Shown: positions 7,695 to 16,645 of the stretch, in pieces
How positions within the stretch are numbered: the stretch's first letter is position 1
Layout: each line of letters opens with the position of its first letter
Origin: Gammaproteobacteria bacterium
Lineage (GTDB): Bacteria > Pseudomonadota > Gammaproteobacteria > Steroidobacterales > XN24
DNA length: 64,000 bases
Assembly (NCBI GenBank): GCA_029287575.1
Contig: JARFQW010000066.1
Coordinates: 1-64,000 of the forward strand
Direction of reading: 5' to 3'
Made by a program: the position numbers and the translations under genes
Notes under the pieces: generated by a model
Databases searched by the model: none
Told to the model about the DNA's origin: nothing
What the model saw: the letters and a program-made list of their open reading frames with translations, nothing else

Positions 7695-9821
7695 TCAGCA
7701 GGATTCGCAGGAGGCCAGCAGTACCGGGTGCCCGTATCCCGCGTCGATAAGCTGGCGGGCGAGCGTCTCTGCGCGCGCCGTCTTGCCCAGGCCGCTGAGG
7801 GCGCGGACTGCCTGCAGACCAAGATCCGGGTCGGTCTCGCGGCCGGCGACGGTGTCCACGACACGCGCGAACGCTTCATTGGCAAGCACAGGTTCGCCCT
7901 GGGCGCGCAGCCCGTAAGCAAGGGCCAGCCAGGCCCGGGCCGCGGTTCGCCGTAGTTTCGGGTCCGCCGGCGATCCGGTCAGCAGCCGCTCGGCAAGGGC
8001 CACGTTGTTATCGAGAGCCAGCGCTTCAGGGCCCGGCGCCTTTGCCCCCGGGTTCCGGGTAAAGGAATCGATGACCGCCAGCGCGTAGGTCGCCTCGGCG
8101 TCGGACAGGGTCATCAGCCAGTCGTTGTTGACGGGATCCGAAGACACGATGGCCTCGGCGATCTCTACCGCCAGCGCAGCGTGTTCGAGGGCCTGGGGCG
8201 TGCGCCCGCCGGCCAGGTGAACCTCCGCGAGGCCGCGGTGGCAGGCGACCAGATCCCGCCGCCACTCGAGGTTGCCAGGATCATGACGGGTGGTCTGCCG
8301 CAAGCCGTCGAGGGCGCGCTGGTACGCGTCTCCCGCGGCGGACAGATCACCAAGCTGCAGTGCGACCCGCCCCAGGTGCTGATGGGCGTTGGCCGCGGGT
8401 TGCCGCCAGGCCATGTTGCGGGGCTCTTCGTCGATCAACTGCTGCAGACGTTCGGCGTGCTCCCGATAGAGATGAAGGGCCTTCGCCGGCTCGCCATCCT
8501 GCTCGGCCACCAGGGCCTGCCAGGCGATCTCGTCGGCCAGCGCGAACGTGAGTTCAGGGTCGGGGCCTTGCCGGGCCAGCAGGGACTCCAGGCGATTTCT
8601 GGCAGTCTCGAACGCGGCGGCAGCCTCGGCCGGCCGAGCCGCCCTGAGGCGCACGACACCGACATTGTGGAGTGCATAGGCCAGCTCCTGCTGCCAGTCG
8701 GCGTTGTCGGGTTCCCGGGAGACCAGCTTCGCTGACGTATCCTGATAACGGGTCAGCCACGCCTCGGCCTCGCCGAGTTCGTTACGTTCCAGGTGGACGA
8801 AGCCGATCCAGAATTCGACCTGGCCGCGATCGAAGAGCCGTTGGTTGCTTGCCGGATTGCGAAGTGAGAGTTCGCGGGTCCGGGTGTAGGCCTCGCGAAA
8901 AGCCGCGAGGGCTTCCTCCGAGCGTCCTTGCTGCAGGCGGATTTCGCCGATCTGGGTAAGCGCGCGGGCCCGGTTGGACAGCGTGCCGTCATTGACCTCG
9001 CCGGATTTCAGACCGGCGAAATAGGCCATGGCCTTGTCACCCACCGCATCCAGCACATCCAGCCGGCCCACGGGCTCGAGCCGCTCGCGCAGGTCTCCCA
9101 CCATGAAGCTCACCAGGTCCTCGGCCTGCTCCCGGCTTCGCTGAGCATCCTGGCGGGCCAGATAGGCGGCTACTGCCAGTACGAGCGTGACCGCCATCCC
9201 GGCGAGGGCACCCGCGGCCAGCAGCGCCATTCGCCGATGCCTTCGGTGCAGCTCCCGGCGCACCAGTTCGCCGTAGCTCACGCCGGTAAGGCCGGCGGCC
9301 AGCCGCATGACCGTCCGGCGCTTGCCGTCGCCGCCGGGACGCAGATCGGCCGCCGCGGGTTCGGCGAACCGGTTCGGGTCGTGGCGTCCCTGGCTCTCGG
9401 CGAGAGCCGGAGGCAGGCATTCCTTGGCCGGATCGCCGGGTTCCCCGTCGACGATCACCGCCAGGATTCGCTCACCACGGCCGGAGTCCTTGAATTCCCG
9501 AATCTCCTCGTTGACCCATCGTGACTTTGCCGCCGCCGGCGAACAGATCACGATGAGAAACGCCGAATCGCCGAGGGCCCGGCGAATGCTGGCGGACAGA
9601 TCGGCCGCAGTGGCCAGTTCATCCCGGTCGAAAAACAAGGGTCCCAGCGACTTCGGTATGGGTCCGGTCGGTGTTTCCCGCCCCACGAGGTGCCGGGGTA
9701 CGCGGAATGACTCCAGCGCCTCCACCAGCCACTCGGCCCACTGCTGGTCCGCGTGCGCATAACTCACGAAAGCCCGGTAGGGATACGCGTTGGCCTGGGG
9801 AATGAGGGTAACGAGGGCCAT
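7695..9821 (-). CDS. TIR-domain, membrane-anchored TPR protein
   Basis: A 708-residue protein. Residues ~14-125 form a TIR-like domain: RAFVSYAHAD (16-25), FFDRDELATAADLSASI (63-79) and SPAAAKSRWVNEEI (94-107). The W102-x2-E105/E106 arrangement is where NAD-cleaving TIR domains carry their catalytic glutamate. A charged linker leads to one strong membrane helix (199-221). The remainder (about 250-700) is tetratricopeptide repeats, probably on the outer side of the inner membrane. Such an architecture suggests sensing by the TPRs and signalling or NAD consumption by the cytoplasmic TIR domain, but neither activity is proven. It is transcribed away from the WYL regulator at 9942, separated by 120 bases. 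Confidence 0.82.
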   Translation of the reverse strand: MALVTLIPQANAYPYRAFVSYAHADQQWAEWLVEALESFRVPRHLVGRETPTGPIPKSLGPLFFDRDELATAADLSASIRRALGDSAFLIVICSPAAAKSRWVNEEIREFKDSGRGERILAVIVDGEPGDPAKECLPPALAESQGRHDPNRFAEPAAADLRPGGDGKRRTVMRLAAGLTGVSYGELVRRELHRRHRRMALLAAGALAGMAVTLVLAVAAYLARQDAQRSREQAEDLVSFMVGDLRERLEPVGRLDVLDAVGDKAMAYFAGLKSGEVNDGTLSNRARALTQIGEIRLQQGRSEEALAAFREAYTRTRELSLRNPASNQRLFDRGQVEFWIGFVHLERNELGEAEAWLTRYQDTSAKLVSREPDNADWQQELAYALHNVGVVRLRAARPAEAAAAFETARNRLESLLARQGPDPELTFALADEIAWQALVAEQDGEPAKALHLYREHAERLQQLIDEEPRNMAWRQPAANAHQHLGRVALQLGDLSAAGDAYQRALDGLRQTTRHDPGNLEWRRDLVACHRGLAEVHLAGGRTPQALEHAALAVEIAEAIVSSDPVNNDWLMTLSDAEATYALAVIDSFTRNPGAKAPGPEALALDNNVALAERLLTGSPADPKLRRTAARAWLALAYGLRAQGEPVLANEAFARVVDTVAGRETDPDLGLQAVRALSGLGKTARAETLARQLIDAGYGHPVLLASCESC

Positions 9822-9929
9822 GCAAGGAGCCTAGTCGCGGCAACCGCCCGGCTCCAGTTCCCCGCCTGCCGGCGATCCCGCGGGCGCCAGCCGAACCCCA
9901 CGGCCGGGTGCGGCCTTCCGGGGCTGGGC

Positions 9930-9935
9930 TATCAT
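9930..9935 (+). promoter_or_regulatory. -10 element placed for a leaderless WYL transcript
   Basis: TATCAT at 9930-9935 is a one-mismatch -10 hexamer. Its predicted start point seven bases downstream is exactly the A of the ATG at 9942, and no ribosome-binding site precedes that ATG. A convincing -35 element was not seen. Confidence 0.4.
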
Positions 9936-9941
9936 CCTCCT

Positions 9942-10919
9942 ATGGACCGGACCGAACGCTTCTACAAGATCCAGCGTCTCCTGAATCAGCGACGGGTCGT
10001 TCCCATCCAGGCCTTTCTCGAGACGCTGGAGATTTCCCGGGCCACGTTCAAGCGCGATCTCGAATACCTGCGCGACCGGTTCGGCATGCCCATTGTCTGG
10101 GACCGTGGCCGCGGCGGTTACTACCTCGACGGCTCGCTGCACGAGGCAGACGCCTGGCAGCTTCCGGGGCTGTGGTTCAGCGCCGCGGAAATTCACGCGC
10201 TGCTGACCATGGAGCGTCTGATGGAAACCCTCCAGCCGGGTCTTCTCGGCAGCCAGATCCGGCCGCTGAAGGAACGGATCCGGCACCTGCTGGAGGCCGG
10301 TGACCATTCCCCGGACGAACTGAACCGGCGTATCCGCGTCCTGCAGATGGGTCATCGCCTGGTCGAACCCGATCACTTCCAGGTTCTGGCTTCGGCCTTG
10401 CTGTCGAGGCGGAGGCTGCGGATTACCCACTACCGCCGCCAGGCGGGCGAGGCCCTGGAACGCACCGTTTCCCCTCAGCGGCTGGTGCACTATCGGGACA
10501 ACTGGTACCTGGATGCCTGGTGCCATACAAGGCACGCCTTGCGGACCTTCTCCGTGGATGCGATCGATGCCGCCGCCATCGACCCGCACCCCGCCAGGGA
10601 TGTGCCCGACGAAGAACTCGACGCGGTGCTGGCTGCAGGTTTCGGGATTTTTTCCGGGCAACGGACCGAGACCGCCGTTCTGCGGTTCAACCCGAAGCGC
10701 GCCCGCTGGGTGGCCCGGGAGATCTGGCATCCGGCTCAGGAAGGAGACTATGAGCTGGACGGATATTTCGTTCTGAAAGTGCCCTACAGCGACCCGAGGG
10801 AACTGGTCATGGACGTTCTGAAGTACGGCCCGGACGTGGAGGTACTCGGTCCTCCCGCCCTGAGAGACGAGGTCAAGACGACACTGGCCGCAATGGGCGC
10901 CGTTTACCAAGACGACTGA
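9942..10919 (+). CDS. HTH/WYL-domain transcriptional regulator
   Basis: A 325-residue regulator with an N-terminal DeoR-like winged helix-turn-helix (about 1-60, including ISRATFKRDLEYLRDRFG) and a WYL domain around 145-220, with the motif itself in RDNWYLDAWC. WYL domains bind ligands, in some cases nucleic acids or nucleotides, and tune DNA binding. I start at 9942 because homologous sequence begins with MDRTERFYKIQ; the longer reading frame upstream is non-homologous. No Shine-Dalgarno is present and the message may be leaderless. It is divergent from the TIR-TPR gene, and WYL regulators often control neighbouring defence or stress genes, so that gene is its most likely target. This is inference. 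Confidence 0.85.
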   Translation: MDRTERFYKIQRLLNQRRVVPIQAFLETLEISRATFKRDLEYLRDRFGMPIVWDRGRGGYYLDGSLHEADAWQLPGLWFSAAEIHALLTMERLMETLQPGLLGSQIRPLKERIRHLLEAGDHSPDELNRRIRVLQMGHRLVEPDHFQVLASALLSRRRLRITHYRRQAGEALERTVSPQRLVHYRDNWYLDAWCHTRHALRTFSVDAIDAAAIDPHPARDVPDEELDAVLAAGFGIFSGQRTETAVLRFNPKRARWVAREIWHPAQEGDYELDGYFVLKVPYSDPRELVMDVLKYGPDVEVLGPPALRDEVKTTLAAMGAVYQDD

Positions 10920-11061
10920 CCCGGGATCCGCCATGACCGCCTTGAACAGGTGGCCCTGGGTGCGTCGGGAGCCCTGCACGAACTGATTCGGGGACAGGCT
11001 CATCGCCTGAGCCCATCACCCGGGCATGCTGTGGCGGCGCTATCGCGAAGAGGCTCCGGCG

Positions 11062-11862
11062 ATGAACGACTTCGGCAACCATCTCTTTTCCCTGTCCATC
11101 GGTCGGCCCAGGTGCCACAAAAATCTTGCTGTGTGGCCGCTCATGCATCGTCGTCGAACGCCGGCGAATGCCGGAAACCTCGCCGGTGCTCTCACTGACG
11201 GGACCTGCACCGCATCCCTGCTCCGCGCCCCGGGTCACTTCCCGGCGTGGCTGATTCGCAACCGGTCCTCGCGGGCGCTGTTCGCCGGTTCCGGCGAAGT
11301 TCTCTCCACCCCGGCACAGTCCGTCACTCTGATCCACAGCGTCGTCGTGGGTGCGGGCGCCTGCCTCGAGCTGCCGGCCACCTGGCTGCGCCCCGTGGCT
11401 GGTTCGTCGGCGGACGCCGGGCATGAGTTGCCGGCCTGGACTTCCGGCCAGGTCGGCGCGGTGTTCTGCGTCGACGGTATCGTCCGGGCGATCGAATGTT
11501 TCGGCGATCCGGATCTCGCGCGCCGCGCGGGTGTCGCCAGTCTGAACCGCTTCGCCGCCGAGGCGGCCAATTCCAGAAACCTGTCAACGCAGGTACCAGC
11601 CGACCGCGTCCTTGCGCGCTGGCTGCGGCAGGTCGTGGGCGTTCCGCTCGAGTCCGTTCCGACCCTTGGCGAGGGCCGTTCGTTTCGTCCGGTTTCCGGC
11701 AATCACGTCGGTCAACTCCTGACCTACAACGGATCCCTGCTGCACGCGCGGTTCAGCGAGGCTTTGCGGGTCCGCTCAACCGTCGTGCGCGGGTTTCTCC
11801 CGCCGAGGGCAAACCCGCGGAGTGTGGAGCAGGTCACGCTCGCCGACCCGTGGGCGGGCTAG
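11062..11862 (+). CDS. ARPP-1-like domain protein
   Basis: A 266-residue protein of unknown biochemical function. It follows the layout of the ARPP-1 family: an N-terminal KNLAVWPL strand, a central segment with a Glu near LFAGSGEVL and a Gln soon after, then QVGAVFCVDGIVRAIECFGDP (about residues 130-150), which is the best-conserved block of that family. The middle portion is divergent. The start at 11062 is supported by AAGAGG about nine bases upstream. It lies downstream of the WYL regulator (142-base gap) and 60 bases before a small membrane protein. Confidence 0.6.
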   Translation: MNDFGNHLFSLSIGRPRCHKNLAVWPLMHRRRTPANAGNLAGALTDGTCTASLLRAPGHFPAWLIRNRSSRALFAGSGEVLSTPAQSVTLIHSVVVGAGACLELPATWLRPVAGSSADAGHELPAWTSGQVGAVFCVDGIVRAIECFGDPDLARRAGVASLNRFAAEAANSRNLSTQVPADRVLARWLRQVVGVPLESVPTLGEGRSFRPVSGNHVGQLLTYNGSLLHARFSEALRVRSTVVRGFLPPRANPRSVEQVTLADPWAG

Positions 11863-11922
11863 GGTCAGAAACCCGGGGTGCCACGATCTGCTGATCCGCC
11901 GCCCCGATCTTGGGGGAGGAGA

Positions 11923-12264
11923 ATGGCCTTGATGATCACAATCGCTGTTGGTGTGGCCGCGGGCGCGCTGCTGCTGGCCCACGTTTCCAGGGAAGGCCGG
12001 GACCAGGCCGCCATGGAAGATGCATCCCGCAGTCTTGCGGGCCTGTCCGACGATCGGCTGGCTCAGGCCCGCCAGCGCTGCATCAATGCTATCGGTGTCG
12101 AGCGCCGCGGTACGCCGGACCCGGGTGCGGCCAGCGCCGTGTTGCTTATGGGTATTGCCGCGCACCGCGAACTCGAGCGCCGCCGGGGCCGCTATATGAG
12201 CGCTCGCGTGGCGCGCGCCGAGCTCAAGGGCATGGCGACCAGCGGCGACAGCGTCACCGCCTGA
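11923..12264 (+). CDS. Small single-pass membrane protein, unknown
   Basis: A 113-residue protein with one N-terminal hydrophobic helix (MALMITIAVGVAAGALLLAHV) and a hydrophilic, Arg- and Ala-rich helical remainder. The start at 11923 follows a strong GGAGGAG, which makes it preferable to an earlier in-frame codon at 11878. I do not recognise a family. It faces the convergent GTPase gene across a 70-base gap. Confidence 0.55.
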   Translation: MALMITIAVGVAAGALLLAHVSREGRDQAAMEDASRSLAGLSDDRLAQARQRCINAIGVERRGTPDPGAASAVLLMGIAAHRELERRRGRYMSARVARAELKGMATSGDSVTA

Positions 12265-12334
12265 GGTCCTCGCGAAGCCGCCTCCCGTCGAAAATGGGAG
12301 TGCGTTGGGCGATTCCGGACGTTCGGTCGGGCGC

Positions 12335-13360
12335 TCAGCCCATGTGGAGTTCGACGATGTCGCCGTCCTCGACGGCGTGCTCCGGGCCGACCTGCTGGCC
12401 GTCGAATACGGAGTTGCCCCAGATGCGAGCAAACCGGAGCTTGCCGGCAATGTCCTTGTGGACGAGCGTTGCCACGTCGAGCACCGTATCCCCATTTCTG
12501 AGGGTGAAGGGTTTGTTGGTTTCCGCTGGCTTGCCGGGCGTTTTCGTGTAGACCCTGACGATGCCCAGGTTGTCGAAGAGGAACGGACCGATCCCGTTCA
12601 GCCCGGCGCCGGTCTCCGCGGATACCGTCACCGCGGGAAAGTGCACGCCGGTCAGTTCCTCGAGAACGGCCACCTCATCCGGGTCGGGGTCGAGGTCACT
12701 CTTGTTGGCCACGAGGAGCGTCGGCAAATCCTGACGAAACGGATCAGCGTCTTCCTCCCGCTCATCCTGAGCGGGCCCGGCGGCCTTCGGCCAGTCGGGA
12801 ACGAGCCGGATCCGGTGCTCTGAAAGCCAGGTCGTCACCTCGATAAGCTGGTCCACGCAGTCCGGATCACTTACGTCGACAACCAGCAGAGCGGCGTCCG
12901 CCGGCTGCAACGCCGCCGGAAGCCAGCCAGGCGAATGGTCCGCGGACACGGGCGGCAGGTCGATCAGCTGCAGATTCGCGTCGTCTACGGGCAGCATGCC
13001 GGGCTCGGGGAACCGGGTGGCGTAGGGATAAGGCCCCACCTCGGTCCGCGAGCCGGTGAGCTTGCTGTGCAGAAGCGACTTGCCGGCATTCGGCGGACCG
13101 ACCAGGGCGATCTGGGCGGCGCCTTCCGCGCGGATGACGGTGGCCGGACCGGTACGGCGGCCGCCCTTTTTCGGACCGCTGAGCGCTTCGGTGAGCTGCT
13201 TGATGCGGCTCTTGATGTCGGCCTGGAGGTGTTCGGTGCCCTTGTGTTTGGGAATCGTCCGGAGCATCTCTTTCAGACAGTCCAGCCGTTCACCGGGATC
13301 GCGCGCGGCCCGATAGGCCTCTTCGGCCTTCTTGTACTCGGGTGTGACGTTGGTGGGCAT
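12335..13360 (-). CDS. DRG/Obg-like GTPase with TGS domain
   Basis: A 341-residue GTPase. A charged N-terminal helical region (1-65) resembles the start of DRG-type proteins. The G domain has the P-loop GPPNAGKS (88-95) and base-recognition NKSD (219-222), with SAETG as the likely G5. The C-terminal TGS domain (~265-341, ending DGDIVELHMG) usually contacts RNA or the ribosome. Where DRG proteins have DLPG at G3, this protein has DLPP (134-137), losing the glycine that contacts gamma-phosphate. It is probably a ribosome-associated factor, but the precise role is unknown. It lies 27 bases downstream of the radical SAM gene on the same strand. Confidence 0.83.
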   Translation of the reverse strand: MPTNVTPEYKKAEEAYRAARDPGERLDCLKEMLRTIPKHKGTEHLQADIKSRIKQLTEALSGPKKGGRRTGPATVIRAEGAAQIALVGPPNAGKSLLHSKLTGSRTEVGPYPYATRFPEPGMLPVDDANLQLIDLPPVSADHSPGWLPAALQPADAALLVVDVSDPDCVDQLIEVTTWLSEHRIRLVPDWPKAAGPAQDEREEDADPFRQDLPTLLVANKSDLDPDPDEVAVLEELTGVHFPAVTVSAETGAGLNGIGPFLFDNLGIVRVYTKTPGKPAETNKPFTLRNGDTVLDVATLVHKDIAGKLRFARIWGNSVFDGQQVGPEHAVEDGDIVELHMG

Positions 13361-13387
13361 CCCGCTGTAATGAATCGCCGCGGCGTC

Positions 13388-14683
13388 TCAGGCCGCGGTG
13401 GGCTGATCGCGGTCCTCCGGGTCCAGCTCGCTGCGTATCCCCAGGCGCATGAGGTCGCGAAAGTCCGACACCGCGATAAAGAACTCTCGCATCATGAGGA
13501 CCCAAAGGTACATGCCACGCTCCGTGAGGCGCCAGGCATCTCCGTCGTCCCGGATGGCGCCCACCGCGCGAAAGGCCGCAAATTCTCGCCACAGGCCGCG
13601 GGCAAAACGTCCGTTCCAGCGCTTTTCAGCGTCACTCTTCGACACGCGCAAGCCGAAGAACGTCATCAGGAAGTAGTAGCGCATCTGGTCGCGCTCGTTG
13701 AATCGGGCCCGCCGGGTGATGCCACAGTGCCCGGACTCCACAAGGCGGATGTAGCGGTTGATGGAGAATGAGCTGGCATAGAGCTGGCCGTCGATGTAGC
13801 TCATGGCGCCGCTGCCGAGGCCCAGGTACTGGTCCTGCTCGATGATGTACTCGTCGATGGCGCCTTCAGACTTTGAGAAGCACCAGGCCGAGGACGGCAC
13901 GTAGCCCGGGCCGATATTTTCGAGAATCGCCTGGTAGAAACGCCGCTCGCGGCCATAGGTCACCAGGCCCATGCCTTTCTTCATGGCCCGGGTTGTCGTC
14001 TTCGAACCCATCAGCGGATAGCAGGACACCTGGTCGACCCGGATCTGCTCGGTAAGGATCTCCAGGTCCCTGAGCATGGAGTCCATCTGCTGGTGCGGCA
14101 GGTTGAAGATCATGTCGACGTTGAGGGTGTCGAACATCCCGTTGACCTCGTTCAGTCGCTCCTGGACCAGCTCGCTGCTTCCGTACTTGTCGTAGCGCTG
14201 CATCTCCTTGAGCAGCTGGTTCTCCAGGCTCTGTACCCCGACCGAAAGCCGGTTCACGCCGGCGGCCAGCAGGGGCTGCAGGCGGGGGGGGAGCAGGTCA
14301 TCGGGATTGGTCTCCACGGAGATCTGCCGAATCGGGTTGAGGCGGGTGGCCGTATCCAGGGTTCTCGCCAGCTCGTCCACGATGACCGTCGGCGTCCCGC
14401 CGCCGACGTAAATCTCTCCGAAGCGATAGCCGGCCTGATGGCACAGCTCGATCTCACGGCGCAGGGCCTTGAAATACCGGGTCGCCTTATCTTCCCGGAA
14501 CTCAACCCGGTGGAAGGAGCAGAACGGGCACAGTACCTGGCAGAACGGCACGTGGAGATACAGCATGTACGTGCAGTCCGGGTCGGGCGCCGGCGGCGCC
14601 ACGGCATGGTCGAGATGCTCGAAGCGGGTATAGCGCTTGCCCATGCGCCGCAGAATCGCGGTCATTGCCTCTTCGACGATCAC
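13388..14683 (-). CDS. HemN/HutW-like radical SAM enzyme
   Basis: A 431-residue radical SAM protein related to the coproporphyrinogen III oxidase-like family. The [4Fe-4S]-binding motif is C48-x3-C52-x2-C55 (FCQVLCPFC), followed by GGGTPT (94-99) and NLPHQQ in the TIM barrel. It has the C-terminal HemN-like domain. HemN-like proteins include true oxygen-independent haem enzymes, HemW haem chaperones and haem-degrading HutW/ChuW; this sequence seems nearest the last broad group, but I cannot separate them by eye. The start is GTG at 14683; an ATG at 14665 preceded by GAAGAGG is an alternative. Confidence 0.78.
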   Translation of the reverse strand: MIVEEAMTAILRRMGKRYTRFEHLDHAVAPPAPDPDCTYMLYLHVPFCQVLCPFCSFHRVEFREDKATRYFKALRREIELCHQAGYRFGEIYVGGGTPTVIVDELARTLDTATRLNPIRQISVETNPDDLLPPRLQPLLAAGVNRLSVGVQSLENQLLKEMQRYDKYGSSELVQERLNEVNGMFDTLNVDMIFNLPHQQMDSMLRDLEILTEQIRVDQVSCYPLMGSKTTTRAMKKGMGLVTYGRERRFYQAILENIGPGYVPSSAWCFSKSEGAIDEYIIEQDQYLGLGSGAMSYIDGQLYASSFSINRYIRLVESGHCGITRRARFNERDQMRYYFLMTFFGLRVSKSDAEKRWNGRFARGLWREFAAFRAVGAIRDDGDAWRLTERGMYLWVLMMREFFIAVSDFRDLMRLGIRSELDPEDRDQPTAA

Positions 14684-14791
14684 AGGCAGGAGCCAGAGCT
14701 TGCGGAAAGGATCATTCGGGGGCGCTTCCTCGCGGTCGTGGGGTTCACGCTGGCGTCAGAGTATAGCCAGTCGCATTCGATTTTCTTCCGC

Positions 14792-16645
14792 TCAGGTTTC
14801 CGCGTCCCGCGGCGGTGTCTCCCATGCGCCGTCCTCGACCCCGGCGAAATCCGCCCGGTCACCGCTCAGGACTTCGAACAGATCCTCCGTACCCCGTCTG
14901 GCCCGGACACGATAGCGCTGCTGATCGCCCCACAGCTTGTAGAGCTCGCTCATTTCGCGTTCGTCGTGGGCGGCGAAACGCATTGCCGCCCGGCGTGCCT
15001 GGTAGGCCCGGAACCCCAGGAGCTTCAGCGCCTCGCGCCCGGTGTCGAGAGCGGATCCAAAGGTCTCGCGGGACAGATACTCCACGCCGCGGCGCATCAG
15101 CTCGTAGGCATGCCGGCGGTCGCGTGCCCGCGCGATCACCGCCATGTGCGGAAAGTGCTTCTGGGCTGTTTCGGCCAGCTCGAGGATCTTCTCCCGGTTG
15201 TCGAGAGCGATGATGAGCAGTTCCGCCCGGTCGGCGCCGGCGGCGCGCAACAGATCCAGGCGCGTGGCATCACCGTAGAACACCCTGAAACCGAAACCGC
15301 GCAGCAGTTCCACGTGGGCCGGGTCATCGTCGAGCAGAACCGGCCGGAAACCGTTGGCCATGAGCAGGCGGCCGGCGATCTGACCGAACCGCCCGAAGCC
15401 GGCGATGATTGCCGTGGCACCGGTATCCTCCACGTCGCTGGCCCGTTCCGCCTTGCGGGTGTCACCGGCGCCGAAGGCTGGCTGAAGCAGGCGCTGATCA
15501 AGGATCAAAAGCAGCGGCGTCACGGCCATGCTCAAGGCGGTTACCGCCACGAGCAGATCGGCCAACTGGGGCGGCAGGACCTGCTCATCCACGGCATGGG
15601 CCAGCAGCACGAAGGCGAATTCGCCACCCTGGGCCAGGATGATCGCCAGGCTGAGGCTGCGGCGTTTCCGGTGCCCCCAGGCCCTCGCGAGCGCGAAGAC
15701 AATGCCGCCCTTGACCAGGACCAGAAGGGCGACCAACGCGATGATGAGGCCGGGTCGATCGAGCACCAGGCCGAAGTCGATGGTCGCGCCGATGGAAATG
15801 AAGAACAGTCCCAGAAGCAGGCCCTTGAAGGGTTCGATATCGGATTCGAGTTCATGCCGGTATTCGCTGCTGGCAAGCACGACCCCGGCCAGGAAGGCTC
15901 CGAGGGCGGGAGAGAGTCCCGCCGCCTCCATGGCGAGAGTGACACCCACCACGATGAGCAGGGCGGCGGCCGTAAATATCTCCGGGATACGCGCCGCCGC
16001 GATCGCCCTGAACACCGGTGTGATGACAAACCGGCCGCCGGCAACGACCGCCACGGCTGCAACGACGACGAGTATCGAGCCCACGCCACCGGGGGCGGTG
16101 CCATCGGCTGTGCCGAGGGTCGACTCCATCGCCATTAGCGGCAGCGCCGCGAGAATCGGAATCACCGTGATGTCCTGGAACAGCAGCATCGCGAAGCCGC
16201 TGCGTCCGGCGGGCGTTGACATCAGGCCGGTCTCCTGCAGGGACTGCACGGCAATGGCCGTTGACGAGCCAGCGAAGATCAGGCCGATAGCCAGCGCCTG
16301 GGGCCAGGCCAGGCCGAACACGAGGCCGATGCCGGTGATTGCGGCCGCGGTCAGGATAATCTGTAGCCCGCCGAGGCCGAGAATGGAGCCGCGGAGCTGC
16401 CACAGCAGTTCTGGCCGAAGCTCCAGACCGATGATGAACAGCATCATGACGATGCCGAACTCGGCCAGCGCCATGACCCCTTCCGGATGGTCGCCGATCA
16501 GGCCGAGAGCGGACGGACCGATCACGATGCCGGCAATCAGGTAACCCAGAATCGGCCCGAGGCCCAGGCGGCGGGCCAGCGGAACGGCCACGACGCCGGC
16601 CAGGAGGTAGACGAAGGCTTGCTCGAGCAATCCCGGTTCATGCAT
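14792..16645 (-). CDS. kefB: KefB/KefC-type CPA2 cation:proton antiporter
   Basis: A 617-residue glutathione-gated type potassium efflux protein of the CPA2 family. About twelve membrane helices occupy residues 1-385, including GLELRPELL and the exchange-site region FQDITVIPI. A cytoplasmic RCK/TrkA-N domain with a Rossmann motif (GFGRFGQIAGRLL) and DDDPAHVE binds nucleotide or glutathione. In known systems it expels K+ and acidifies the cytoplasm during electrophile stress. The start at 16645 is decided by AGGAGG nine bases upstream and by homology (MHEPGLLEQAF). The gene begins inside the end of the kefF-like gene (8-base overlap), its known activator. Confidence 0.9.
   Translation of the reverse strand: MHEPGLLEQAFVYLLAGVVAVPLARRLGLGPILGYLIAGIVIGPSALGLIGDHPEGVMALAEFGIVMMLFIIGLELRPELLWQLRGSILGLGGLQIILTAAAITGIGLVFGLAWPQALAIGLIFAGSSTAIAVQSLQETGLMSTPAGRSGFAMLLFQDITVIPILAALPLMAMESTLGTADGTAPGGVGSILVVVAAVAVVAGGRFVITPVFRAIAAARIPEIFTAAALLIVVGVTLAMEAAGLSPALGAFLAGVVLASSEYRHELESDIEPFKGLLLGLFFISIGATIDFGLVLDRPGLIIALVALLVLVKGGIVFALARAWGHRKRRSLSLAIILAQGGEFAFVLLAHAVDEQVLPPQLADLLVAVTALSMAVTPLLLILDQRLLQPAFGAGDTRKAERASDVEDTGATAIIAGFGRFGQIAGRLLMANGFRPVLLDDDPAHVELLRGFGFRVFYGDATRLDLLRAAGADRAELLIIALDNREKILELAETAQKHFPHMAVIARARDRRHAYELMRRGVEYLSRETFGSALDTGREALKLLGFRAYQARRAAMRFAAHDEREMSELYKLWGDQQRYRVRARRGTEDLFEVLSGDRADFAGVEDGAWETPPRDAET

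Noticed and set aside
12282-12300. CTCCC/GGGAG hairpin after the small membrane protein
   Set aside because: Only five base pairs, no T-tract; too weak to call a terminator.
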